The notes beneath the pieces are model-generated. The model did no database searches, was not told the DNA's origin, and saw nothing but the letters and a program-made list of their open reading frames with translations. Shown here one piece after another: positions 29,449 to 37,975 of a DNA stretch of 64,000 nucleotides. Made by a program: the position numbers and the translations under genes. The stretch comes from Trichomonas vaginalis G3 (Eukaryota; Parabasalia; Trichomonadida; Trichomonadidae): positions 3,071,797-3,135,796 of the forward strand of contig NC_067204.1 of assembly GCF_026262505.1 (NCBI RefSeq), in the 5' to 3' direction. Every line of letters begins with the position of its first letter. Within the stretch, counting starts at the first letter, position 1.

Positions 29449-29922
29449 ATGAAACACATGCAAGATTGCAAGTTCTTTTCATACAATGCTCTCGCTACTG
29501 CCATCAAGAATGAGTTCAATAATGCTTCAAATGTTAATATTATCTTTAACAAGAAGTTTGTGAAAGAATCTAAGTTTGGTCAGTATGTCAGACCATTAGC
29601 TATCGTCATTGACCGCAAACGTTATACTTCACAAGAGTTAGCAGTAGTTTTGAAACAAAAGAGTTTCTTCGTGAATGTCAAAGATACTCATTATACTGTT
29701 ATAAAGAACTCTAACATTGACTTCTTCAGTATTGCTTTAAATCTTTCCGAACAGAAAGAATATAAGAAGGGTGAAACAAATGTGAAATATTATCCTTCAT
29801 CTCTGAAGACAATAACGAACAAAGATGTTATACAGAAATTCTTACCAAAGGTTGAAGAAGCTTCTATTGACATTGACGAAGGAAGTGAAATGGTTGAAGA
29901 AATAGACCCTGAAGTTATTTAA
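29449..29922 (+). CDS. Hypothetical protein, 157 residues (Maverick A)
   Basis: Mixed alpha/beta protein beginning MKHMQDCKFFSYNALATAIK, with an acidic C-terminus (IDIDEGSEMVEEIDPEVI). Divergent from the polymerase operon by 90 bases; preceded by TTTTTATTTTA directly at the ATG. Possible DNA-binding accessory of replication by position only. No family recognised. Confidence 0.6.
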   Translation: MKHMQDCKFFSYNALATAIKNEFNNASNVNIIFNKKFVKESKFGQYVRPLAIVIDRKRYTSQELAVVLKQKSFFVNVKDTHYTVIKNSNIDFFSIALNLSEQKEYKKGETNVKYYPSSLKTITNKDVIQKFLPKVEEASIDIDEGSEMVEEIDPEVI

Positions 29923-30072
29923 GCAAAAATATATTTTTGAATAACTGAAAGTGTCACCACGTCACCATATGCTACCAGGTTAATTAACTTCTTTTAAAAA
30001 TGATGACAACATGACATTTTGACAACAACACAGGAAATAAATTTTATCGTTAATGTTTACGTTAATGTTTTT

Positions 30073-30220
30073 CATTAAATTTTGACAAAGTGCAAATCTT
30101 CACTTCGTCAAAAAGTTAATGTTTTTCATTGAAATCGGTAAGTTTTCATTAAATTTTGACAAAGTGCAAATCTTCACTTCGTCAAAAAGTTAATGTTTTT
30201 CATTGAAATCGGTAAGTTTT
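30073..30220. repeat. 74-bp tandem repeat with hairpin, two copies
   Basis: Units start at 30073 and 30147. Each holds an imperfect hairpin, TTTTGACAAAGTG then CACTTCGTCAAAA with an 8-base loop, one mismatch in 13. The last 21 bases of each unit (CATTGAAATCGGTAAGTTTT) also occur inside the neighbouring KilA-N gene near 30377, so the array was seeded from coding sequence. It lies between the 3' ends of convergent genes and may act in termination. Confidence 0.8.
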
Positions 30221-31047
30221 CATTCTTCCTCTTTGAAGTTATCGAAATATTCTGTTATTTTTTCCTTCAGTAATGTTAAGTCTTCTTTGAATGTAAGTAT
30301 TGTGCAACCTTTGATGTCATAGTGTGTTTGAGGAAGAGTATTTTTGACAATTTCCTTTATTTGCTCATTCGGTGTCATTGAAATCGGTAAGTTTTCACGA
30401 TAGAACCAGTTTCTGTCAGATTTGTAAATCTTAGCAAGGTCATAAAAGCTTTTGTTGTTTCTTCTGACTAAATGCAACATAACCATATCTCTGTCTTCTT
30501 CATTTTCCATCTCTTCAGCGTAAATCATATACTTATAGCTTTTTTCCTTTCCTTTTGGTATTGAACGTGGTATTCTTTTCTGTATGCTTTTGTCTTTGGA
30601 TTCAATGACTTCATCTTTTGCTTGAAGTTTCTTTTCCATCTCTCCACGTTCTGCTTTATATAGTTCATCTAACATCATGAAAATATAACAAGCATAACGA
30701 GGTGAAGCCCACATTGCTACAGCGTTTACTAAAAGTCTATGAACATAATAACCTTTCAAACCAGGAGCCAAATTCTTGCGATTTTCATACGGAATCTCTT
30801 CTCTCGGTTTTCCGAGGGAAGCAATCATATGAGGAAATTCTTCTAAAAGTTCTTTTGTCTGTTGGTTTTCAAACCAATGATATGCTTGCTTTGTAGAACG
30901 AAGAGCATTCATTATACTTTGCATTTGGTACATGTCATCTTTGACCGAACGAATGAGGCGAAGTTGTTTGTTATATTGTATGTATTCGTATTCTTCATTT
31001 ATGGCTTCATGAACGATAGCAGTTGTTGTGTTCTCTGATGTTGACAT
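30220..31047 (-). CDS. KilA-N domain protein 1 (Maverick A)
   Basis: 275 residues from the ATG at 31047 (the frame opens upstream via TTG). KilA-N is a DNA-binding domain common in large DNA viruses and phages. The signature GYYVHRLLVNAVAMWASPRY followed by ACYIFMMLDEL is visible at about 100-135, with LRSTKQAYHWFEN upstream. The C-terminal half is Lys-rich with a coiled coil. Upstream is TTTTTTTATTTTGTATGTAA, shared with KilA-N gene 2. A worn copy is present at 43805-44590. Confidence 0.8.
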   Translation of the reverse strand: MSTSENTTTAIVHEAINEEYEYIQYNKQLRLIRSVKDDMYQMQSIMNALRSTKQAYHWFENQQTKELLEEFPHMIASLGKPREEIPYENRKNLAPGLKGYYVHRLLVNAVAMWASPRYACYIFMMLDELYKAERGEMEKKLQAKDEVIESKDKSIQKRIPRSIPKGKEKSYKYMIYAEEMENEEDRDMVMLHLVRRNNKSFYDLAKIYKSDRNWFYRENLPISMTPNEQIKEIVKNTLPQTHYDIKGCTILTFKEDLTLLKEKITEYFDNFKEEE

Positions 31048-31927
31048 TACTGTCTTTACATACAAAATAAAAAAATAAATAAAAATAAAACTAACTTTAT
31101 TTTTCTGTGATAAAGAAATGTTAAAAATTCATGGTTACATATGTGAAAAGAAGTCACGAACAAATGAAGGTCATAAGATTCAGCACATAATTCTGAATTG
31201 AATGGTGTGTCATACATGTCAAACCGTCAAGAATTGAAGGAGATACGAGGCTATAAAGATTTTGGATATTTTCTGACACACACCCTGAGGGAAAAGTGAC
31301 AAAACACGACGATAGAAAAAGTGGCAAAATTGAGAGAAAGTTGTTCCCCGACCAAAATGCAATCATGTTGAAAAAGTGACATTTGTAAAGTTGGACGATA
31401 GGATTTCCTGAAAAAGTGCAAGACTTGTCTTGAATCAGGACAAGATTTGTCTTGAAAAAATACAAGACTTGTTCTGAAAAAATACAAGACTTGTCTTGAA
31501 TCAGGACAATTGTTCTCAAATTTGAGAACTTTACAAGAAAAACTGACTAAAAAGTGCAAGTCTTGTTCTGAATCAGGACAAGATTTGTCTTGAAAAAATA
31601 CAAGACTTGTTCTGAAAAAATACAAGACTTGTCTTGAAAAAATACAAGACTTGTTCTGAAAAAATACAAGACTTGTCTTGAATCAGGACAAAACTTTACA
31701 AAATGTAAACTTTACATAACCGTTTCTATCGTACATGATATTTAGTTGACATTGTAAACTATCTTCATGTAAAGTATGGCGGTTTGAAACCGTCGGGAAC
31801 CTTCACTTTTTTGACGAACTTTCCGCAGCAATTTTTGGAATTTTGTGAAAACTCAACGGTTTGACACATGCCATATGTCATTTTACTCAGAATTTTGTGC
31901 TGAATTCAATAAAAATAAATGGTTCAT
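31048..31927. promoter_or_regulatory. Noncoding region between the KilA-N genes with iteron-like array
   Basis: 880 bp without a gene. It begins with the KilA-N gene 1 promoter-like motif and holds ten 22-bp-spaced copies of a palindromic word (see the next entry). Near its other end is CTCAGAATTTTGTGCTGAAT, a module that recurs near 45960, 47195 and 54660. Short frames on the minus strand here are repeat read-through, not genes. Confidence 0.6.
31419..31680. repeat. Iteron-like array of palindromic 22-bp units, 4 + 6 copies
   Basis: The core CAAGACTTGTCTTG (a 6-bp inverted repeat around TT) or a close variant starts at 31419, 31441, 31463 and 31485, then at 31557, 31579, 31601, 31623, 31645 and 31667. 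Within each block the period is exactly 22 bp, about two helical turns, which puts the cores on one face of the DNA. Variants swap CTTG for TCTG in alternating units. Confidence 0.9.
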
Positions 31928-32593
31928 TTACTCACAATATTTTTTTACAAAACGACCCCAAACTTTTAACTTCTTTTCTGCAGCTTCAAATGCTATCTTA
32001 GCGAGTTCATATTCTCTAAATTCTCTCTTTAAATCTTCTTGTTCCCATTGGTCTAGTTCGTATGGAGAATCTCTATAACCATAACATATCTCACGTTCAT
32101 GTTCTAATTGTTTTTCACACATTTTTCCAACTTCTTCTTCGAACAAAGGTTTAGCATTCTCCACTGTATCTTCGAGTTCTTCTTCATCTAACTTCTCATG
32201 AACTTTCTTGTCTATGGAGTCCATAATATCTTTGACATAAAATGCATACTTTACAGAGCACCATTCAGCAACAAAATGAACGAGGTCAGCATGTATGTAA
32301 ATACCTTTGAATTCATTCATAACGCCCTTAGTAAGCTCATAAAATGCTTGTTTTGAGGTTGAGCCACTTTTGGCTCGACCGTATTCTTTCAACCAAAACT
32401 CAAGAATTTCCTGCATTTTAGCACTATTGAGAAATCTGTTTAAATGGTTTAACTTTCCTGCTTCTCTTGCCATCTTTGTTGCATTAATGTAACCATCCTT
32501 GTCTCTACGTAAGACTTCAATACCGTTATAAGTGCCTTTTGTGAATGTTTCACCATTAGATTTGTTCGTGAATGTTTTTGCTTCGACTGACAT
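31928..32593 (-). CDS. KilA-N domain protein 2 (Maverick A)
   Basis: 221 residues from the ATG at 32593; an upstream extension of the frame has no KilA-N features. The domain shows the classic order: VLRRDKDGYINATKMAREAG, LNRFLNSAKMQEIL, a GVMNEFKGIYIHADLVHFVA helix and WCSVKYAFYVKDIMDSI. The C-terminal half is Glu/Lys-rich coiled coil. Probably a DNA-binding regulator. Preceded by TTTTTTATTTTGTATGTAAG. A worn copy is present at 47290-47995. Confidence 0.88.
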   Translation of the reverse strand: MSVEAKTFTNKSNGETFTKGTYNGIEVLRRDKDGYINATKMAREAGKLNHLNRFLNSAKMQEILEFWLKEYGRAKSGSTSKQAFYELTKGVMNEFKGIYIHADLVHFVAEWCSVKYAFYVKDIMDSIDKKVHEKLDEEELEDTVENAKPLFEEEVGKMCEKQLEHEREICYGYRDSPYELDQWEQEDLKREFREYELAKIAFEAAEKKLKVWGRFVKKYCE

Positions 32594-32771
32594 TTCTGTT
32601 CTTACATACAAAATAAAAAAATAAATAAAAATAAAACTAACTTTATTTTTTTTGGTCTTTTGTGAAAATTCATGAAAATTCACGGGGTGAAAAAAGAGGT
32701 GAAAAAACAGGTGAGATCTAACCTCTTCGCCTAAATTATATTTTTGTCTGATTTACATCTAATGAAAAAGT
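32594..32771. promoter_or_regulatory. Spacer with AGGTGA repeats
   Basis: Between integrase and KilA-N gene 2. Contains GAGGTGAAAAAACAGGTGAG followed by the inverted form ACCTCTTCGCCT, an arrangement that recurs at 54595-54640 and 54770-54815 beside other KilA-N material. Possibly a regulator-binding cluster. Confidence 0.5.
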
Positions 32772-33857
32772 TTAGAAGAATTTTCTTATTCTTTCTGGCA
32801 TATTTTTGTCTTTCCAGTACTCCCGCTCTAATGGTCCCAGATGTGTTGGCTTCGACTCTCTCAAGTTCTTAGATGGTATAACATCTTCAACGCCTCCTTC
32901 ATATCTTACTTTATAAGTGTCATCGTTTGTGTTATAGCCAAGTATTTCAATAACCACTCCTCGCTTTGCTTCGTCAATGGTTTCAGCAAGTTTGCCATTA
33001 CTACTTTCGACTAATTTATGTCGAGGATAAAACGCAATAGAGTCGTCGGCAGCTTTTATAAGATATCCATTACCTTGCGTAGAGTCTACAATATAATAAT
33101 TTCGACTTAACCTTAAACGTTTCTTTGTCAACGGTTTGTCGTCAAGAACTACACGAACTTTTGTACCAGGAATGAGGGTAAATTGTGTTGAATTTCTGAT
33201 ATTTTGTGTTTGGCTTCGTTTCTTTTGTATATACTTTTCTTCTTGTTGTTGTGTCATTGAATTTGGTGTATGTCCTGTTGTAGAATGTGTTGAGGAATTA
33301 TATACTTCGAGAAAATGTTTCATTGTTTCTTCGGTAAAGTCTCGCTCTTGGTTTAAATCTCTGAGAGTCCTTATGAAGCGGTTTATGATGCCGAGTATGT
33401 TATGGTTATGGTCTTCAGTAGTGTAGTGAGTTATGTTATGCTTAATGAGAAATTCTGTGATTTCATTGCTGAGGTATGCACTGTCTTGGTCTGATGTTAA
33501 AGTACTTGGGTTATGTTCTGCTACAAACTTTTGTAAAACTCTTAACACTTCACGAGTTCCTTTATTTTTCATTGGATATGCATATGCTTTACGAGTGTTA
33601 ACATTTATGAAGATGAGGAATGGTTTATGTCCTCCTTTTCTGCTTTGAATGAGAGTGTCAAATTGGTATGCGTCAGGAGTGTTGGAGTAAATTGGTAAAA
33701 AGTAGTCGTAAGGGTTTATTTTTGTTTGATGTACAACATTTTTGTCAAAGAACTTTTTAACTTCAGCTCTGTTAGTAAATCCCCAACTCTTTGCAGCTTC
33801 ATTGAACTTCTTAAATGACCTCCATGGATGTTGTTCGAATACTTCTTTCAAGCTCAT
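32772..33857 (-). CDS. Maverick integrase, rve family (Maverick A)
   Basis: 361 residues in one frame. Polinton integrases join the element ends to host DNA and resemble retrovirus integrases. The RNase H-like core shows YQFDT (first acidic position), VNVNTRKAYAYPM, LTSDQDSAYLSNEI (second acidic position) and ILGIINRFIRTLRD, then a YNSSTHSTTGHTPNSM segment like the YNxxxHsxxGxxPxxM box. The C-terminus has an SH3/chromo-like part (GTKVRVVLDD; DTYKVRYEGGVEDVIPSKNL) that may read chromatin. It lies next to the fibre gene, an order also seen in element C. Confidence 0.92.
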   Translation of the reverse strand: MSLKEVFEQHPWRSFKKFNEAAKSWGFTNRAEVKKFFDKNVVHQTKINPYDYFLPIYSNTPDAYQFDTLIQSRKGGHKPFLIFINVNTRKAYAYPMKNKGTREVLRVLQKFVAEHNPSTLTSDQDSAYLSNEITEFLIKHNITHYTTEDHNHNILGIINRFIRTLRDLNQERDFTEETMKHFLEVYNSSTHSTTGHTPNSMTQQQEEKYIQKKRSQTQNIRNSTQFTLIPGTKVRVVLDDKPLTKKRLRLSRNYYIVDSTQGNGYLIKAADDSIAFYPRHKLVESSNGKLAETIDEAKRGVVIEILGYNTNDDTYKVRYEGGVEDVIPSKNLRESKPTHLGPLEREYWKDKNMPERIRKFF

Positions 33858-33876
33858 TTATGTAAAGTTAAAGATT

Positions 33877-35861
33877 TTAACCAACTCGTATCCAAGCGTG
33901 CATTGTTATATAAGGAGGCATATAATCTTTTCCATTACCTGCTGGGTCTGTAATACCAGCTACAACATGTGTATGATTTCCTGCAGTTCCACAGAAAATA
34001 CCTGTGCTAACATCTTTGGGGTCATCTGAGATATCATATCTGTTCATTCCCTGTCTATTCGAACCCGCTGCAAGATTTATATAACCTCTTTTTGTTATTG
34101 AATGTGAATGGTTTCCTTCCACAGATGTTCTTCCACTGAACCTATGCATATGTGAAGGAAGGTTTTCAATACCTATTTTCTTTGAACCTCCCATCTTCAT
34201 TGACTGCGTATTAGTGTAGAATGGAAAACTGTCAACTATTTCATACCATCTACCACCAAATAAAGTGTTTGGATTTATTGGATTCATAGACGTATAAACA
34301 GCTCCTATAGGATATATTAAATCATATATGCTCATAACTCTATAAACATATTCTAAAGAACTTATGTCATTAAATACCATTTGGAATGTATCTCCCGGAT
34401 GAAATGTTGCATTTGTTCCACTTTTATAATGTAATGTTAGTTCAATAGAATTATCCAAGAAAAATTCAAAAGTATCTGGTTGAAGACCTCTAACAAATTC
34501 AAATGGAGTTGCTGGTTCACCATTTATAATTTCTGTTGTAAATGTCATTGTATCTGGTTTCGAAAATTTCTTTGTTAGTTCTGCATCCACATAAGTTTTA
34601 TCTGCTTTCTTATCTAACATTGTTGGTAGTTCATATGCTTCAAAGTTTCTGGCATGACTTTCAATGTTCCTGCAACTCTTATCTAAACTGTTAAGAGTAT
34701 CTTTTACGCTTGTACTTGGATTTTCTAATGGTGCACTTGAACCAAGGTCAAAGTTCAATATTATGTCGTCTGCTCTAACAGTAGTGAAGGATTTATGTGT
34801 ATGGTTCTTGTCAGCTTTACTGTCTAATGTAGCTTGAAGTTCATTTATATCGGAGATGTTGTGTTTATGAGATTTCAAAACTTTGTTCATTGCTTCGAGT
34901 TCAACTTTGTCAGCTTTACTTTTAATAGCATCTTCAAACGTTATTTTTGCCTTAACTCTCAAAGTAAATCTTGGTTCAACTAATACACCGTTAACATTGA
35001 AAGTAGAGGCATAAATTTCACCGGTATAACCAAATGCTTCTGGTGCTTTAGCTACATCATACTGTACAGTACAGCTTATGTCATAACCTTTAGCACGAAT
35101 GTATTTATATCTTCTTTCATTAACATTTTTTGTCTTCGCTTCATCACTTCGTGTTAAATATCCATGGTAGTCCGTTATAATCTGTTCGTCTGAAGTTATA
35201 TAATGAACATGGTTCTTGTCCGCTTTACTATTTAATGTAGCTTGAAGTTCATTTATATCGGAGATATTGTGTTTATGAGATTTCAAAACTTTGTTCATTG
35301 CGTCAAGTTCATTTTTGTCCGCTTTACTATTTAATGTAGCTTGAAGTTCATTTATATCGGAGATATTGTGTTTATGTTCTTTATCTGCTTTTTCGGCTAA
35401 TTTCTCTTCTATCTCATTTATTTCAAGTTCATGCCTACCACCACCTCCCGAAGAAGTATTTTTCTTCAGCTCTTGAAGAACGTCCACTTCGCCATCTTTG
35501 GTGTCAATAATGAGACTTTGTGTGTTAAAACCTTTCCTGTCTTAATGGATGTTTGTAAAACTTCTTCTTCACCGTGTTCGGGGTCATGGTCGTCATCATA
35601 TCTTGTGAAATCAGAGATGTTGTCATACATTAAGCATATCTGTCTCAAAAGTTCTGCTATTTGAAACTGGAACGAAAGATATACAGAACTTTCATCATCT
35701 CCTAAAGTCAAGTCTGCTTTCTTAAGTATTTCTTGAATGTATGCAATGAGAACAGAGTACCTTGGAAAATATTCGAACAATATTTCATTAGCTGTTGGTT
35801 TTGGTGGTTCTTCTGGAGTTTCTGTTGTTTCAGTTCCTTCTGTTTGTTGGAGTTTCTGCAT
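33877..35861 (-). pseudogene. Phage-type tail-fibre/collar protein region (Maverick A), about one break
   Basis: The C-terminal part has GAVYTSMNPINPNTLFGGRW and ends MPPYITMHAWIRVG, with HMH/HSH/HTH-rich loops between: the tip domain of phage short-tail and collar fibres (Gp10/Gp12-like). The middle carries three copies of SHKHNISDINELQATLNSKA, a trimeric fibre-shaft-type repeat, plus KADKNHVH/KADKTYVD variants. Histidine-rich loops suggest metal-stabilised trimers. The 5' part (35466-35861) encodes an acidic helical stretch with PEEPPKPTANEILFEYFP. Such fibres bind receptors, so this may be the attachment protein of the virus-like particle. The reading is interrupted about once. Confidence 0.8.
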
Positions 35862-36951
35862 CTCTTGACTTCAATGCTCTTGCTCTCAAAGACCTAAATG
35901 TTAGAGCACCGGGTTTTACAAAGGACTTTATAAATGCTTTAATAGTTCCTGGTAAGTTATTGTTAGCATTAAGTAAGTTCCTTATGCTTCCATCATGTAC
36001 GTCCATAGCACTATGTAAAAAATCTATACTTTTCTTGTAGTCAGCAATAGACTGACTGTGATTTTTTAAAGATTTGTCAATACCTTTAAGCCAATCTTCA
36101 TGCATGTCTGATACTGAGCCAAGAATATCATTTGCTTCCTTTAGTGTATTTTGTGCTTGTCGTAAAGTATCCAATCCCGTACGTGCATTGTTTGCTATAC
36201 GTCTTACAGTATCTATTTGACTCCTTGTTTCTTGCATCCAACCAGATAAAGTTTTAATAGTATCCGAACCATTTGAAATGAAGTTCAAAGCATTTTTAAC
36301 GTCATTTAAAACTTCTTCACCAAGTACTGCCCATATCTTTCCGATTTGGTATTGAAGAACTCCATATGAAGCAGCTGTTAAACCAGTATTTATAAGGTCC
36401 CATATCCATGATTTAGCAGTTTTTCCATCCTTTCCATCCTTTCCATCCAAACCGTTTTCGCCTTGAGGTCCTTGTATTCCTTGTATTCCTTGTATTCCTT
36501 GTGGTCCTTGAGGTCCGGTGTCACCCTTCTCTCCTTTCAGTTCATCTTTATGTTCGTTATAATATTCTAATGTCATAAGGTGTACATCATTACTGCTACC
36601 AGCAACGCCAAGAATTTGTTTCTCATTCATGACTAAATTCTTTAAGCATTTAATGTTGTCGTCAAATCGAAAGCTCTTTAACAATTCAATGAGAACATTC
36701 AGTACTTTCACTAATGAGGCATCTACTGTAGAATTTATATATTGCACCGTTCCATCATTTATGATAGGAACCTTGCTTGTTGTAATGAATGGGTCATAAG
36801 TGTTAAAAGTATCGAAATCAATGACTTTTTTAGTTTTTCCATCGTCAATGACTAAATCATTGCCTTCAATGGTTAAAGTTGAGTTTTCGTTTACTAGTTC
36901 ATGTGCTCTTCTTGCTTCATTTGTTTCATACGCATATGCAGCAATAGTCAT
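35830..36951 (-). CDS. Collagen-like fibre protein (Maverick A)
   Basis: 373 residues. An N-terminal domain of about 135 residues leads into about 13 Gly-X-Y triplets (GEKGDTGPQGPQGIQGIQG, then GENGLDGKDGKDGK; about 139-177), a hydrophobic segment (about 180-200), and a long helical C-terminus with coiled-coil repeats. Collagen stretches form trimeric rods on many virus particles. It follows the divergent penton-like gene by 17 bases and overlaps the fibre region at its end, so the spike proteins form one cluster. Confidence 0.85.
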   Translation of the reverse strand: MTIAAYAYETNEARRAHELVNENSTLTIEGNDLVIDDGKTKKVIDFDTFNTYDPFITTSKVPIINDGTVQYINSTVDASLVKVLNVLIELLKSFRFDDNIKCLKNLVMNEKQILGVAGSSNDVHLMTLEYYNEHKDELKGEKGDTGPQGPQGIQGIQGIQGPQGENGLDGKDGKDGKTAKSWIWDLINTGLTAASYGVLQYQIGKIWAVLGEEVLNDVKNALNFISNGSDTIKTLSGWMQETRSQIDTVRRIANNARTGLDTLRQAQNTLKEANDILGSVSDMHEDWLKGIDKSLKNHSQSIADYKKSIDFLHSAMDVHDGSIRNLLNANNNLPGTIKAFIKSFVKPGALTFRSLRARALKSRDAETPTNRRN

Positions 36952-36968
36952 ATTTTAATGAGAATAAA
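36952..36968. promoter_or_regulatory. 17-bp bidirectional promoter-like spacer
   Basis: ATTTTAATGAGAATAAA separates the ATGs of the collagen-like (minus) and penton-like (plus) genes. On the minus strand it reads TTTATTCTCATTAAAAT, the shared element motif. Confidence 0.6.
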
Positions 36969-37745
36969 ATGTTGTTCTATTTGCAAAGTACAGACCCAAA
37001 CGAATACGGAATAGTAAAGCTACAAACAAACTTAGGTCTTCAGAATGAAGCACTTGCTTTCAGAGTTGTTGACTTCAATACTATCGCAACTTTTGTCATA
37101 ACAGATGAAACAGATTTCATGGAGTTTGAAATAGATGGAAAGAAGCACGAAATAAGATTTCACAATAATGTAGAATATAAGATGGAAACATTAGCTGGAG
37201 TGTTAAATGCTCTCATAAATACTACAATAAACAAGGATAACGAAGAAAACTTAATGAATGTTAAACTTATTGCAGGAGTTTTGAAGTTCAGTTATGCAAA
37301 GGAGTTTAAGATAACACGAATGAGTCATAGAGTTCAATTGCTTCTGGGTGCATACCATATGACATTTCCTTTGAAAAGTGTTGACAAAACGATTGAGATG
37401 AAATCTGTTCCATACGTATGTTATGGTAATTGTTTGTACATTGAGTCTAAAATAGCTAATGTCACAGGCATTTCAGGAGTTAATAGTAAAGGTTCAGTAG
37501 AATATAAGTCTTTCTGTTATGCAGTCAATTCAATGTTCATTCCAAACGTTCCTGTCATAGCAACTCATTTAGGTAAATGGATTCGCATTAGTCCTCATAA
37601 TTTGAAAGACATGCAATTCAGACTTGTTGACTTTCAAGGCGAGCCTGTAGAACTGAAGGCACCAGTGCGAATGACTGTTGAAGTTGACTTTTTAGAAAAT
37701 ATTAAATGCAACAGCTTACAAGAGAACTCAGAGCTAAAAATATAA
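36969..37745 (+). CDS. Penton-like minor capsid protein (Maverick A)
   Basis: 258 residues, beta-rich. The C-terminal half has NVPVIATHLGKWIRISPHN, then MQFRLVDFQGEPVELKAPVR. This matches the ending of Polinton penton/minor capsid proteins, where a strand 'FxLxDxxGxPVxL' closes a single jelly roll, and it parallels the element B gene at 58073-58870 (GLPIVHSNAEF, then INLTLVDANFVPVNFY). Pentons fill the fivefold vertices of the capsid. The frame is open throughout. Its last 40 bases overlap the next gene. Confidence 0.7.
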   Translation: MLFYLQSTDPNEYGIVKLQTNLGLQNEALAFRVVDFNTIATFVITDETDFMEFEIDGKKHEIRFHNNVEYKMETLAGVLNALINTTINKDNEENLMNVKLIAGVLKFSYAKEFKITRMSHRVQLLLGAYHMTFPLKSVDKTIEMKSVPYVCYGNCLYIESKIANVTGISGVNSKGSVEYKSFCYAVNSMFIPNVPVIATHLGKWIRISPHNLKDMQFRLVDFQGEPVELKAPVRMTVEVDFLENIKCNSLQENSELKI

Positions 37746-37975
37746 AGTATGAATGTTATGTATTAGGTCATGAACTTTGGTTGTTGCTGTTTGATGAAAC
37801 AAATGAATTAGTTATGTCAGTCAAGAGAACAGAAAAAGGCGTCAAAGGCGCCGAGCGCAAAGCGCTATATTGTGTTAGTGAAAACTGCACCAAGTCAATA
37901 AGATTAGGTTTGCATTATGAAGATGAGTTCGATACTGTTGAAGAAGTTTTGGATAGATATTACAAATTGCTTTAA
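37706..37975 (+). CDS. Small hypothetical protein, 89 residues (Maverick A)
   Basis: Begins MQQLTRELRAKNIKYECYVL and overlaps the penton-like gene end by 40 bases. Composition is alpha/beta, with two cysteines near the middle. A GC-rich palindrome (37854-37866) lies in frame and encodes part of the stretch KGVKGAERKALYC, which reads like an insertion. Convergent with the next gene, sharing four bases. Confidence 0.6.
   Translation: MQQLTRELRAKNIKYECYVLGHELWLLLFDETNELVMSVKRTEKGVKGAERKALYCVSENCTKSIRLGLHYEDEFDTVEEVLDRYYKLL

Noticed and set aside
31154-31625. Minus-strand frames of about 120 residues over the iteron region
   Set aside because: Their translations are the repeat (DKSC, FFRTSLV) read over and over; no start motif and no family resemblance.
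31419-31680. CRISPR-like array
   Set aside because: Units of 22 bp follow each other without unique spacers, no cas genes are present, and the genome is eukaryotic.
32772-33857. Integrase as evidence for an LTR retroelement
   Set aside because: No reverse transcriptase, gag or LTR is nearby; polymerase B, packaging ATPase and capsid genes identify a Polinton.
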